From the IMG/VR virus record IMGVR_UViG_3300028800_000237, positions 1-32,046 of that record: DNA of 32,046 nucleotides; one strand, given 5' to 3'. Position numbers and translations under genes: made by a program. Under the pieces are notes generated by a model. That model had not been told where the DNA came from, did no database searches, and saw only the letters and a program-made list of their open reading frames with translations. Shown piece by piece: positions 9,324 to 17,649 of this stretch. The DNA comes from a virus. Position 1 is the stretch's first letter, and each line of letters begins with the position of its first letter.

Positions 9324-10138
9324 GAGATCTCGCACCGTTCCGCGCCGACGACATCGAGGAGCTCGACGAGCGGTTCCTCGCGCGCGCCGCGAAGGTCGTC
9401 GCGATGGAGGACGTCGTCGCCGGCGAGCGCGCTCCGAACGTGATCGGCCTCCGCCACGACTGCGACGCAGGCCACTCCCTCGCTACCGCGGTCAAGATCG
9501 CACGCTGGGAAGCAGAGCGCGGCTACCGCTCGACCTTCTACGTCCTCCACACGTCGCCGTACTGGGGCTTCCCTCACTTCCGACAGATGCTCGACGAGAT
9601 CGCCGGCTACGGCCACGAGATCGGCATCCACACCGACGCCCTGGCCGAATCTCTGAAGACCGGTCGCGACCCGGGCGTGATCCTCGACGAGGCGCTCGCG
9701 ACGCTCCGCGGCTTCGGCTTCACCGTGCGCGGCGTCGCCGGCCACGGCAACCCGATGTGCAACCGCGACCGGGCTCCCGGCGAGATCACATTCGCGAACG
9801 ACGAGCAGTTCCTCGAGTGCCGCCGCGTGAAGGAAGGTCCAGCCGATCGCGTCATCACCCGCGGCAACGTCAGCCTCCAACTCGCACCGCGGCCGCTCGC
9901 CGACTTCGGCCTCGAGTACGAAGCGCTCTGGTCGGCGTACCCGTTCCCGTGGCGGATCTCTGACTCGGGCGGCAAGTGGCTCAACCCTGGCTTCGACGAG
10001 ACAGCCGACCAGTTCGCCGTGCAGCTCGACGTGACGGAGCTGCCGACCAAGACCGAAGATCCGCGCCAGCTCCACTTCCTCTGGCATCCCGATTGGTGGA
10101 TGAACGCCGTCCGTGACTCTGAGGCGATCGCAGCCTGA
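9320..10138 (+). CDS. Polysaccharide deacetylase-like protein (NodB homology)
   Basis: 272 aa from GTG 9320 (GTGA overlap with the upstream stop). The motif LRHDCDAGH (44-52) corresponds to the NodB motif 1 with metal-binding aspartates, and HEIGIHTD (99-106) gives the H-x4-H metal-binding pair of motif 2. Later GVAGHGNP and the C-terminal LHFLWHPDWW (H near the end) match the remaining active-site segments. These enzymes remove N- or O-acetyl groups from sugar chains. No signal peptide is present, so it probably works on an intracellular or nucleotide-linked sugar and not on the host cell wall. It may act together with the acyltransferase at 6934. Confidence 0.82.
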   Translation: MRDLAPFRADDIEELDERFLARAAKVVAMEDVVAGERAPNVIGLRHDCDAGHSLATAVKIARWEAERGYRSTFYVLHTSPYWGFPHFRQMLDEIAGYGHEIGIHTDALAESLKTGRDPGVILDEALATLRGFGFTVRGVAGHGNPMCNRDRAPGEITFANDEQFLECRRVKEGPADRVITRGNVSLQLAPRPLADFGLEYEALWSAYPFPWRISDSGGKWLNPGFDETADQFAVQLDVTELPTKTEDPRQLHFLWHPDWWMNAVRDSEAIAA

Positions 10139-10893
10139 TGGCATCTCTCTGGTTCGTCGTCCCGGCACACGGGAGGCCGCAGCTCGCCCGCATCTGCCTC
10201 ACGCAGCTCCGCCGCACATGCGACGCGCTGTGCGCTGAAGGCGTCGCGGCGACCGCCGTGGTCGTCGGCGATGACGAGAACCTCGACACCGCTCGCGAGC
10301 TCGGCTTCGGGACTGTCCGCCGCGCCAACGACTTCGTCTCACGGAAGTTCAACGACGGCATCCAGCTCGCACTCGACGAGCGCGTCAACCCGTGGCCGGC
10401 CGACTACGTCGTCCCGTGCGGATCTGACGACTGGGTCGACCACCGCCTCTTCCTCGACCTCCCGGGCCCCGACACTGTCGTCGGTTTCCAGCGGATGTCG
10501 TTCGTGCGCGAGGACGGCCGCGAGATCGTCACGACGTTCCTGAACTATGAGGGGGGCGCCGGCATCCGCGTCTACCCTCGCCAGCTTCTCGAGCCGCTCG
10601 GCTACCGGCCCGCCGACGAAGACCGACATCGTGCGTGCGACACGAGCATCCTCACGAATGTCAGGCTCCGTCACCGCGACCGGATGCGTGTCGAGCATCG
10701 GCACATCCACGACCGCCAGATCATCGACTGGAAGAGCGGCGGTACACAGCTGAACTCGTACCGGCAGGTGACTGCGCTGCGCCGCTCACGCGAGCCTGGC
10801 GATCCTTTCGTCGAGCTCGCCGGCGTCTACCCGGACGAGGCGCTCGCCGAGATGCGCGCGCACTACTTGGGCGCAGAGCTGGTCGCGGCATGA
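10138..10893 (+). CDS. Glycosyltransferase-like protein, third copy
   Basis: 251 aa. The N-terminal WFVVPAHGRP strand, VVVGDDEN (41-48) and YVVPCGSDDWVDHRLF (90-105) form a typical GT-A nucleotide-sugar site; the GSDD at 95-98 is the DxD-equivalent. The C-terminal half contains GAGIRVYPR and a His/Arg-rich stretch (RMRVEHRHIHDRQ). There is no membrane anchor. ATG overlaps the deacetylase stop (TGATG), and the stop overlaps the start of the next small gene (ATGA). It closes the six-gene cassette. Confidence 0.75.
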   Translation: MASLWFVVPAHGRPQLARICLTQLRRTCDALCAEGVAATAVVVGDDENLDTARELGFGTVRRANDFVSRKFNDGIQLALDERVNPWPADYVVPCGSDDWVDHRLFLDLPGPDTVVGFQRMSFVREDGREIVTTFLNYEGGAGIRVYPRQLLEPLGYRPADEDRHRACDTSILTNVRLRHRDRMRVEHRHIHDRQIIDWKSGGTQLNSYRQVTALRRSREPGDPFVELAGVYPDEALAEMRAHYLGAELVAA

Positions 10894-11135
10894 CGCACGG
10901 TCGTTACCTCGTCACCGGGAGCCGCGAGTACCGCGGCCACAAGCCCGGAGCCACCTTCGAGGCAGCGCTCGAACCCGGTCCCGAGCGTCGCGCGATCGAG
11001 CGTGGCGCCATCCAACTTCTCGAGCGGGTCACCCCCTCGATCGAGCCTGGCAGCTACCAGCTGCCGGAACCCTGGCCGCCCGAGGCCAGCGAAACGCAGT
11101 CAACCGGGGCGCCGCAAAGCGCCTCTCGCATCTGA
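10890..11135 (+). CDS. Small hypothetical protein before the tail tube gene
   Basis: 81 aa. ATG overlaps the preceding stop (ATGA), and the coding frame has the G/C third-position pattern of its neighbours. The N-terminus reads THGRYLVTGSREYRGHKPG, reminiscent of short phage proteins that begin with a compact beta domain; the C-terminus is Pro/Ser/Thr rich. No known domain was recognised. It could be a minor structural or chaperone protein, as it directly precedes the tube gene. Confidence 0.6.
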   Translation: MTHGRYLVTGSREYRGHKPGATFEAALEPGPERRAIERGAIQLLERVTPSIEPGSYQLPEPWPPEASETQSTGAPQSASRI

Positions 11136-11145
11136 AGGAGGCGAG

Positions 11146-11565
11146 GTGACGTACACCAAAGAGATCGCGCTCTACGACAAGATCACAATCGACGGCGAGG
11201 ACGTGTCGAACCTGTTCAAGTCGTTCGCGCTCAACCTGACCGATGCCCAGCAGGACGCCTCGGGGTTCTCAGAAACAGGCTTCGACGAGACACTCCAGGG
11301 CAACCGTGCAGCATCAGCCACGGCCGACATCTTCTACACGCCGGAAGGGCACGCGATCCTGTACCCGCTCTACAGGGACAGGGTCACGTTCGAGCTCGAA
11401 TGGCAGCCCGACGGCCTGATCGACGCGACGCGTGAGGTCTGGCACGGCAACGTGAAGATGTTCGGCTACCCGCCCGGCGCAAGCCGCGGCGACGTACGCG
11501 TCATGAGCGGCATCACGTTCGCGGCCGCAGACGCACTCGGGATCACAGCCGACGCGGCCACCTGA
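11146..11565 (+). CDS. Major tail (tube) protein
   Basis: 139 aa from GTG 11146, preceded by AAGGAGG (11136-11142). The sequence DKITIDGEDVSNLFKSFALNLTDAQQDASGF, followed by alternating beta strands and a GFDETLQGNR loop, is the pattern of small siphovirus tube proteins, which stack as hexamers around the tape measure. Position immediately before the tail assembly chaperone gene and the tape measure fits. The upstream in-frame extension belongs to the previous gene. Confidence 0.8.
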   Translation: MTYTKEIALYDKITIDGEDVSNLFKSFALNLTDAQQDASGFSETGFDETLQGNRAASATADIFYTPEGHAILYPLYRDRVTFELEWQPDGLIDATREVWHGNVKMFGYPPGASRGDVRVMSGITFAAADALGITADAAT

Positions 11566-11603
11566 GCCGACGCCGGAAACCACTCAAGAAAGAGAGCACA
11601 CGC

Positions 11604-12128
11604 GTGGCCGCTGAAACCGGATTCAAGATCGACGGGAGCCTCCTCGAGGCGCCTTCGATCGACACGTTCACGATGGACGAGGCGCAGGTCTTGTACGACT
11701 ACTCCGGCCTCACGCTCGAGGACTTCGCCCGGCCGCCCGACACGTCCGAAGAGGAATTCGAGGAGCTGATCAGGCCCAAGATCAAGAACCCCGGATTCGT
11801 CAGGGCGCTCATGCACATCGCCTACCAGCGCGCGAACCCGAAGCAGAACCCGTCACGGGTCAAGGCGCTGATCGGGCAGGCGAACATGATCGGTGCGCTC
11901 GAGCACCTCGGCGCAACCGACGACGATCAGGAGGGCGACGACGGCCACCCCCCGGCGTCGACGACCGAGCTCGAGCCGTCATCGCTGAGAAGCTCGGTCG
12001 TCTCGAACGGGACTTCTGGGGACGATTCACAGAGGAGTTCGGACGAACAGGCCGACCGGCTCGAGAATACTGGGACGCCCGAGTCGGACACGTCCTCCAC
12101 CTCCGACCGCGAGATCTCGGCGACGTGA
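11604..12128 (+). CDS. Tail assembly chaperone, zero-frame product
   Basis: 174 aa from GTG 11604. Residues 1-110 are a plausible folded helical domain (DEAQVLYDYSGLTLEDFARPP... RVKALIGQANMIGALEHLG) like the first tail assembly chaperone of siphoviruses, which binds the tape measure during tail assembly. After about residue 112 the zero frame turns into a Ser/Thr-rich stretch that looks non-coding, while the -1 frame becomes protein-like up to 12190. A slippery heptamer lies exactly at the switch (11948-11954). The functional products are probably a short form and a longer frameshifted form. Confidence 0.8.
   Translation: MAAETGFKIDGSLLEAPSIDTFTMDEAQVLYDYSGLTLEDFARPPDTSEEEFEELIRPKIKNPGFVRALMHIAYQRANPKQNPSRVKALIGQANMIGALEHLGATDDDQEGDDGHPPASTTELEPSSLRSSVVSNGTSGDDSQRSSDEQADRLENTGTPESDTSSTSDREISAT
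11948..11954 (+). promoter_or_regulatory. Slippery heptamer for -1 ribosomal frameshift
   Basis: The sequence C CCC CCG fits X XXY YYZ in the zero frame of the tail assembly chaperone gene (codons CCC at 11949, CCG at 11952). A -1 slip re-pairs both tRNAs on CCC CCC and continues with GGC at 11954. The -1 frame then runs open to TAG at 12188-12190, next to the ATG of the following gene. Confidence 0.7.
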
Positions 12129-12190
12129 AACCAGCCGACCTGCTCCTGGCGCTCGACATCTTCGAAGCGCTCTACGGGACGCCCGACTAG
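11954..12190 (+). CDS. Tail assembly chaperone, -1 frameshift extension
   Basis: 78 codons in the -1 frame beyond the slip site, joining to residue 117 of the upstream product for a fusion of about 195 aa. The extension (GVDDRARAVIAEKLGRLERD, then FWGRFTEEFGRTGRPAREYW and a helical end ALDIFEALYGTPD) has Trp, Phe and Leu content typical of a real protein, unlike the competing zero frame. It has no ATG, GTG or TTG until near its end, so it cannot be an independent gene. Two-form chaperones made by frameshifting directly upstream of the tape measure are a conserved feature of long-tailed phages. Confidence 0.7.
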   Translation, partial: GVDDRARAVIAEKLGRLERDFWGRFTEEFGRTGRPAREYWDARVGHVLHLRPRDLGDVKPADLLLALDIFEALYGTPD

Positions 12191-12586
12191 ATGCCGGCAC
12201 CAGCAGTCGAGGTGAAAGGGCTGCGCGATCTTCAACGCGCGTTCGCGCTGGTGGGGCCGCTCGCGAAGAAGGAGCTTCGTGCGGCTCTGAAAGAGGTCGG
12301 CGAGCCGATCGCCAGAGACGCCGAGGCGCTCGCCGTGGCGAACATCAGCCGGATCGGCAAGAAGTGGCCGCAGATGCGCGTCGGCGTCACACAGACAGCC
12401 GTGTATGTCGCTCCGAAGCAACGCGGAAGCAGGTCCAGGCAGAACCGTGCGCTCCGGCGCCCGAACCTCTTCGACCTGCTGATGGGCCGCGCGATGGAGC
12501 CTGCGCTCGACCAAAACATCGCAGGCGTCGACGCAGCCGTCGGCCGTGCGCTCGACCGCGTAGGCAGCGCCTGGGAGCACGCCTAA
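12191..12586 (+). CDS. HK97 gp10-like minor tail / tail completion protein
   Basis: 131 aa. It begins with VEVKGLRDLQRAFALVGPLAKKELRAALKEVGEPIARDAEALA, the amphipathic N-terminal helix and strand pattern of HK97 gp10-type proteins, then VGVTQTAVYVAPKQRG and a FDLLMGRAMEPALDQN helix. These help complete or terminate the tail. Usually the gene is near the connectors; here it lies between chaperone and tape measure. ATG immediately follows the TAG of the frameshift extension. Confidence 0.72.
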   Translation: MPAPAVEVKGLRDLQRAFALVGPLAKKELRAALKEVGEPIARDAEALAVANISRIGKKWPQMRVGVTQTAVYVAPKQRGSRSRQNRALRRPNLFDLLMGRAMEPALDQNIAGVDAAVGRALDRVGSAWEHA

Positions 12587-15229
12587 ATGGCGACACGCAA
12601 GCTCATCGTTGAGGTTGTCGGTGACGCATCTGGGCTTTCACGGACGTTCAGAGGAGCCAGCGCGGACGCTCAGAGCCTCGGCGGATCGCTGGGGAGGTTG
12701 TCGATCGGGCTCGGGCAACTGGTCAAGGGCTTCGTCTTCATCGAGGTGCTCCAGAAGGCGTTCCAGGGACTCGACGATGCCGTGCATATCGGCATCGGTG
12801 GATTCACGGACACGACGCGTGTGGCCGCTCAGACCGCGGCCGTCATCAAGTCGACAGGTGACGCGTCGAACCTCTCGGCGAAGCAGGTGCACGCGCTCGC
12901 GGCGTCGCTGTCGAACGTCTCAGGGATCGACGACGAGGTGATCCAGTCGGCCGAGAACGTGCTGCTTTCGTTCACGCAGATCCGTGACTTCGCCGGCAAG
13001 AACAACGACATCTTCACGCGTGCCACGAAGGTCGTCACCGACTACGAGTCACGGACGGGTAAGGCCGCGTCGACCTCGGCAACGATCATCGGCCGGGCGC
13101 TCGCTGACCCGGCAACGAAAGCCGTCGCGCTCTCACGGGCCGGGATCGTGCTGACGAAGAGCCAGCTCGACGCGTTGAAGGCGATCGAGAAGACATCCGG
13201 CGTCGTCGCCGCGCAGAAGGTGCTGCTCTCGGACCTCGAGAGCCGCTACCAGGGCGCGGCCGCCGCCGCCGGGAAGACGTTGCCGGGCCAGCTCGACATT
13301 CTGCGCGAACGGTTCAAGGACTTCGCCGGCGAGCTCGTCGGCGATGTCGTGCCGGCGTTCAGCGGCGCTCTGAAGGGACTCACAGCGTTCGTCGTGAAGC
13401 TCACGGAAACAAAGGGCGCGCACGCCAAGTTCGACGTCGTCGTCGACGGCCTCAAGGATCTCGGCTCGAAGATCGAAGGTGAGTTCGACAAGATCGACTT
13501 CCGAGGCATCGCATCGCGTCTCGCTGGTCGCGCCGGAGCTGCGTTGAAGGCTGTCAACTGGAAGGCCGCGATCGAGGAAGCGGGACGCGCCGCCGGCGAC
13601 GCTCTCAGCGCGACGTTCAACAAGCTCGCCGACGTCCTCGACCGCGTCAACTTCAACGAGGTTGGCCGGTCGATAGTCAGGGATCTGGGCAAGGCGATCG
13701 GCGCCGTCGTCGTCTTCCTGAAGTCTGTCAACTGGGACGCGGTCGCGAAGGCAACGTTCCGCCTGCTGGTCGCGGCGTTCAAGGCTCAGGTGAACCTGAT
13801 GGCCGGCATCGGAGAAGCGGTCGGCAAGGCGCTCGTTGACGGCATCGGCAGAGGTCTGGACTCAGTCGGATCGGCGCTCGAGGCGAAGGCGATCAAGGTC
13901 GTGCTCGGGATCATCGACCCGTTCACATCGATTCCGAGCATCCTCGGCCCAGAAGGCGGCATGGCGCGCGATCTGAAGACGAAGCTGCACGCCACCCTCG
14001 ACTCGCTCAACGCGCCATCGGCAGCCGACGGTGCGACGGTCGGCGCAACCTTCGTCGCTGGCATCATCGGCGCTGTCAACCAGGCGCAAGGCGCGCTCGC
14101 GGCAGCCCTGAAATCAGGCATCGCCGTCTCGCAGGCCGCAGGAGCAGGATCTCGCAACACGTCCGGAACGACGAGCGACGCCACGCCGAACCCAGCGCTG
14201 CCGCCCGCGCCAGCCGCTCCCAGAGCCGCCGGACTGAGCGCGACGCAGCGCAACTCGTTCTTCGACAGCGCGATCTCGAGCGACCTCACCCGGGCCGGCT
14301 TCATCACGAACATCAAGTCGCAGATCGGCGCGTTGCAGACGATCGCCGGGCTCATCAGCGCGCGGCTCGCCGCGACGAAGGACGTCACCCGCCGGCGCAC
14401 GCTCGAGGATCAACTCCTCTCGGTGCAGTCGCAGATCAAGGGCGACCAGGCGCAGGTCGCATCCGACTTCCTCGCGTCGCTGCAGTTCGGCATCACGAAG
14501 GCGCAGGCCACAGCCACGTTCAGGGACGACGTCGCTGCGTTCACTGCGCTCGAGAACGGCATCAAGGCCGAGATCAAAGCGACCGGCGACACCCTCGACC
14601 TCCAGCAGCAGCTCTTCGACGCCGTGCAAGGCCTGAAGGCTGCGAAGAGCTCGCAACTGAGCGCGAAGGACTTCAAGATCCTCGGCTTCGGGCCGACAGG
14701 CGACGACATCACGCCCGGCCTTAAGCGGCTCCGCACCGAGTATGCGAACGTCGTCAAGGAGATCAGCGGCACGTCGCTCGACACGAGCAAAGTGAGGACG
14801 GAGCTGGCTGCGATCAAGAAGGTGATCTCGGACTCGCTCGTGCCGCCCGACGTCCGCACGAAGATGCAGCAGCTCCTCGCCGACCTCGAGGGCCAGCTGA
14901 CGAAGGCCGGCAACCAGCTCGGGTTCAAGCAGCTCGACACTTCGGCGTTCGCCGACTCGCTCGGCCTCACCGGCGACGCGAAACGACGAGCAGAGGCGAA
15001 GCTTTCACAGATCGGCAAGGGAGGCACAGTCCCGAACACAGGCGTCGGCGCGTTCGGCGTCGGCGTCCCGACAGGGAGCTCCGCCGGCGGCCGCGGCTTG
15101 ACGATCACACCCTCGACCGTCGTCGTCAAGATCGACCAGAGCGAGATCGGCCGGGCGTCGATGACGTGGAAGATCAGCCACGACCGGCGCAACCCGTCGC
15201 AACGCCGCGGCCCCAACGCGGGAAACTAG
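12587..15229 (+). CDS. Tail tape measure protein
   Basis: 880 aa, the longest gene in the window. It sets tail length and is ejected with the DNA. The start (ATRKLIVEVVGDASGLSRTFRGASADAQSLGGSLGRL) is typical of actinophage tape measures, followed by a hydrophobic helix near 40-60 and long alpha-helical Ala/Lys/Ala-rich segments with repeated W-x-A-x helices at around 320-400. A Pro/Ala linker lies near residue 530. At about 0.15 nm per residue, 880 aa suggests a tail on the order of 130 nm; this is a family rule of thumb. The start is 1 nt after the previous stop. Confidence 0.93.
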   Translation: MATRKLIVEVVGDASGLSRTFRGASADAQSLGGSLGRLSIGLGQLVKGFVFIEVLQKAFQGLDDAVHIGIGGFTDTTRVAAQTAAVIKSTGDASNLSAKQVHALAASLSNVSGIDDEVIQSAENVLLSFTQIRDFAGKNNDIFTRATKVVTDYESRTGKAASTSATIIGRALADPATKAVALSRAGIVLTKSQLDALKAIEKTSGVVAAQKVLLSDLESRYQGAAAAAGKTLPGQLDILRERFKDFAGELVGDVVPAFSGALKGLTAFVVKLTETKGAHAKFDVVVDGLKDLGSKIEGEFDKIDFRGIASRLAGRAGAALKAVNWKAAIEEAGRAAGDALSATFNKLADVLDRVNFNEVGRSIVRDLGKAIGAVVVFLKSVNWDAVAKATFRLLVAAFKAQVNLMAGIGEAVGKALVDGIGRGLDSVGSALEAKAIKVVLGIIDPFTSIPSILGPEGGMARDLKTKLHATLDSLNAPSAADGATVGATFVAGIIGAVNQAQGALAAALKSGIAVSQAAGAGSRNTSGTTSDATPNPALPPAPAAPRAAGLSATQRNSFFDSAISSDLTRAGFITNIKSQIGALQTIAGLISARLAATKDVTRRRTLEDQLLSVQSQIKGDQAQVASDFLASLQFGITKAQATATFRDDVAAFTALENGIKAEIKATGDTLDLQQQLFDAVQGLKAAKSSQLSAKDFKILGFGPTGDDITPGLKRLRTEYANVVKEISGTSLDTSKVRTELAAIKKVISDSLVPPDVRTKMQQLLADLEGQLTKAGNQLGFKQLDTSAFADSLGLTGDAKRRAEAKLSQIGKGGTVPNTGVGAFGVGVPTGSSAGGRGLTITPSTVVVKIDQSEIGRASMTWKISHDRRNPSQRRGPNAGN

Positions 15230-15232
15230 CCG

Positions 15233-16594
15233 GTGTCCGCGCCGCCTTCGCTACCCGCCGGCCGGGTCCTGATCGCGTACGACGACGGCCCGCTCGAGCC
15301 GAATCCGACCTGGACACGGATCGACGACACCGACAACCTCGTCTCCGGCTACGACCTCCAGGTCGGACGCCAGACCCTCATCGCCCAGACCGACACAGGC
15401 ACAGCGACCGTCTATCTGAACGACCAGACCGGCGACTACGACCCGCGCACGAGCGACCTCGCTGGCCTCCAGATCGCACTGCAGCTCTGGAACCCGGTCA
15501 CGGAGACATGGGAACCGCAGTTCCGCGGCCACATCGACGAGGTCACAGCCGACATCAACGCGGCGACGGACGCGAACGGGAAGCTGATCCTCGCGAACGT
15601 CCAGCTGAACTGCGTCGACATCTTCGACTACCTCGCCGGCTACGGCCTCACACCTGGCCTCGACGGCGTGACGCCGCCGGCCGGGTCGGAAGGAACGATC
15701 TGGTACGCCGAGACGACGGGGACGATCGACGACCGCGTGATCGAGGTGATGACCGATGTCGGCATCGACGTCCTCATGTACGTCCCGTTCTCAGGGAACG
15801 TGCGCGGCTGCGAGGTCAACTACGACGCCGACGAGTCCGCGCTCGTGGTGCTGCGCGACTGCTCTGACGCCGAGCTGCCGTTCATCGGGAACACCTATCC
15901 GGACCGCTTCGGACGGTTCTGCTGGCACGGTCGCGAAAGCCGCTTCGATCCAGACACGGTCGCCGCCGGCGCAGGCTCCGACGCGTGGAACTTCACACGC
16001 TGGAAAGCGGGCGACGGCCTCGCGATCAGCCTCGACTCAGACCGAGCCCAGATCCGAGTGCTCTCGACGAACGACTCGCGCAAGGACATCATCAACGCCG
16101 CGCTCGCCTACCCGCGCGGGATCCTCGAGGTCGACATCCCAGGGCAGGTCTTCATCGACGCGACGTCGGTCACCGACTTCGGTAAGCACGCCGCAGACCC
16201 GATGACCGATCTCGTCATCAAGGAAGGCGTCACGACCGGGAACGACGCGAACGCGGAGACGCTGCTCTACGCGAAGTTGCTCGTGCTGAACAAGAAGGAT
16301 CCGAAGGCGTCGGTGAGCGCGCTCCAGATCAAGGCGATCGACCCGGGCGACGCCCGCGCGGCGAAGACGTGGGCGCTCCTGTCTCAGTGCGACATCAGCG
16401 ACATCATCAACCTCGCGATCGGCGACACGGGAACGCTCTACGCGATCCCTGGCGATTCGCCCGACGACGACCACTACATCGAAGGCCGCACGATGCGCGT
16501 CAGGCCGCTCAACCCCCTCTTCGACTACGTCGAGCTAGACCTGAACCTCTCACCGGCAGTCTGGTCGATGGACACACACGGGGTCTTCGCCTAG
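15233..16594 (+). CDS. Minor tail protein (distal tail / baseplate hub-like)
   Basis: 453 aa, GTG 15233. The N-terminus GRVLIAYDDGPLEPNPTWTRID, with DNLVSGYDLQVGRQTLI, is characteristic of actinophage tail-tip proteins that follow the tape measure. The next part, TGTATVYLNDQTGDYDPR, continues a beta domain that recurs in these proteins, then an alpha/beta section with FIGNTYPDRFGRFCWHGRESRF. It likely forms the ring or hub at the tail tip. It is one of only two tail-tip genes here, few for a siphovirus, so receptor recognition probably rests on it or on the next gene. Confidence 0.78.
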   Translation: MSAPPSLPAGRVLIAYDDGPLEPNPTWTRIDDTDNLVSGYDLQVGRQTLIAQTDTGTATVYLNDQTGDYDPRTSDLAGLQIALQLWNPVTETWEPQFRGHIDEVTADINAATDANGKLILANVQLNCVDIFDYLAGYGLTPGLDGVTPPAGSEGTIWYAETTGTIDDRVIEVMTDVGIDVLMYVPFSGNVRGCEVNYDADESALVVLRDCSDAELPFIGNTYPDRFGRFCWHGRESRFDPDTVAAGAGSDAWNFTRWKAGDGLAISLDSDRAQIRVLSTNDSRKDIINAALAYPRGILEVDIPGQVFIDATSVTDFGKHAADPMTDLVIKEGVTTGNDANAETLLYAKLLVLNKKDPKASVSALQIKAIDPGDARAAKTWALLSQCDISDIINLAIGDTGTLYAIPGDSPDDDHYIEGRTMRVRPLNPLFDYVELDLNLSPAVWSMDTHGVFA

Positions 16595-17113
16595 ATGGGC
16601 TACCTACAGCACGGGCGCCGGCATAAGCGCGGAGGCACGGATCCGATAGACGACGAGCTGCCGTTCTGGACGCCGTTCACGCCGAGCATCGAAGACGGCA
16701 TTCTCGACGACACGCTCTCCTACGGCTTCGCGATGGTGCAGTCAGCCACGCAGATGGCGACTGTTGCGGTGCAGGTCAGGCTCGTCGTTCAGTCAGAGCC
16801 AGGCGGCAGGTTCGAGAACCTTCCGGGCGCCGACGGTGAGAGCTACAACGCCCCATTCGCATGGATCTTGAACGGCTGGGCCTTCACGAGCTCCGATCCG
16901 ACCGACGCCGCGACCCAGTGGGACACTCCAACCCCCGCGGTCGTCGACGCCGGAGGCCGGTTCCACTATCCAAACGCCGGCGCTGTCGTGATCGGTGGCG
17001 GCCCGGACGGCGGCTACCCGGACTCTGGCTGCGCGGGCGACATCCTCTTCGTCGGCGGCGGCATCTACCCGTATCAGGACGACTCACTGTCGTCGATCTG
17101 GCCTAACCCCTAA
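16595..17113 (+). CDS. Small tail-tip protein, possible receptor-binding
   Basis: 172 aa, starting directly on the upstream stop. The N-terminal MGYLQHGRRHKRGGTDPID contains the H-x(5)-GG-x-DP motif found near the start of many actinophage tail-fibre-type proteins, where it likely marks the attachment domain. The rest is beta-rich with Gly-rich turns (GGGPDGGYPDSG, FVGGGIYP), no coiled coil, and one Cys. Product and receptor are unknown; the assignment is from position and this motif. It is the last gene before the lysis genes and may be the adhesin. Confidence 0.6.
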   Translation: MGYLQHGRRHKRGGTDPIDDELPFWTPFTPSIEDGILDDTLSYGFAMVQSATQMATVAVQVRLVVQSEPGGRFENLPGADGESYNAPFAWILNGWAFTSSDPTDAATQWDTPTPAVVDAGGRFHYPNAGAVVIGGGPDGGYPDSGCAGDILFVGGGIYPYQDDSLSSIWPNP

Positions 17114-17131
17114 ACCGAAGGGACGCTCCGG

Positions 17132-17647
17132 ATGCTCACGCCAGCCCAGAAGGGCAAGCTACGCGCTGCCCTCGCCGACTTCTGCGAGCGCGCCGAGGTC
17201 GCACGGCTCAAGTGGAACTACGCCCAGAACAGGCCGTACACCGGCATCGGCGTCGCGCCAGAACTCCACCACGTCGACGACTGCTCCGCCTACGTCGCGC
17301 TCGCGTTCAACTGGGCGATGCACCACACCGGCATCTACATCGCCGACCCGCTCAACGAGCACTACGGTGGCCTCGGCTACACCGGCACCGAATACGACTT
17401 CCTCCGCGCGCATCCCGCGCCGCCAGGGAAGTACCTGATCGGCGACTGCGCGATCTTCGGCAGCCCTGCCAACACCGTGCACACGTCGGTCTGCAGAAAG
17501 GCCGGCAACCAGTCGACCGCGATCTTCTCGTCGAACGGCCACGAGTCGTGGATCTTCGACCGTGACGCACCAGAGCCGATCTCGCTCACGCACGAGAAGG
17601 CGATCGAGAACCTTGTCGGCGTCTACAGGCACCCGGCGCTCCTCTAA
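17132..17647 (+). CDS. Endolysin-like peptidase, NlpC/P60 type
   Basis: 171 aa. Start ATG 17132 lies after AAGGG. The catalytic Cys is likely C51 in HHVDDCSAYVALAF, and H117 in NTVHTSVCRK is the expected His, followed by a polar third residue (N135 or H137 in SSNGHES). GDCAIFG (105-111) corresponds to the GDLVFFG-type segment that precedes the His strand in NlpC/P60 enzymes. Such enzymes cut peptide bonds in peptidoglycan stems. No cell-wall-binding domain is visible, making it a minimal endolysin. It opens a compact lysis region with the three membrane proteins that follow. Confidence 0.75.
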   Translation: MLTPAQKGKLRAALADFCERAEVARLKWNYAQNRPYTGIGVAPELHHVDDCSAYVALAFNWAMHHTGIYIADPLNEHYGGLGYTGTEYDFLRAHPAPPGKYLIGDCAIFGSPANTVHTSVCRKAGNQSTAIFSSNGHESWIFDRDAPEPISLTHEKAIENLVGVYRHPALL

Positions 17648-17649
17648 CG

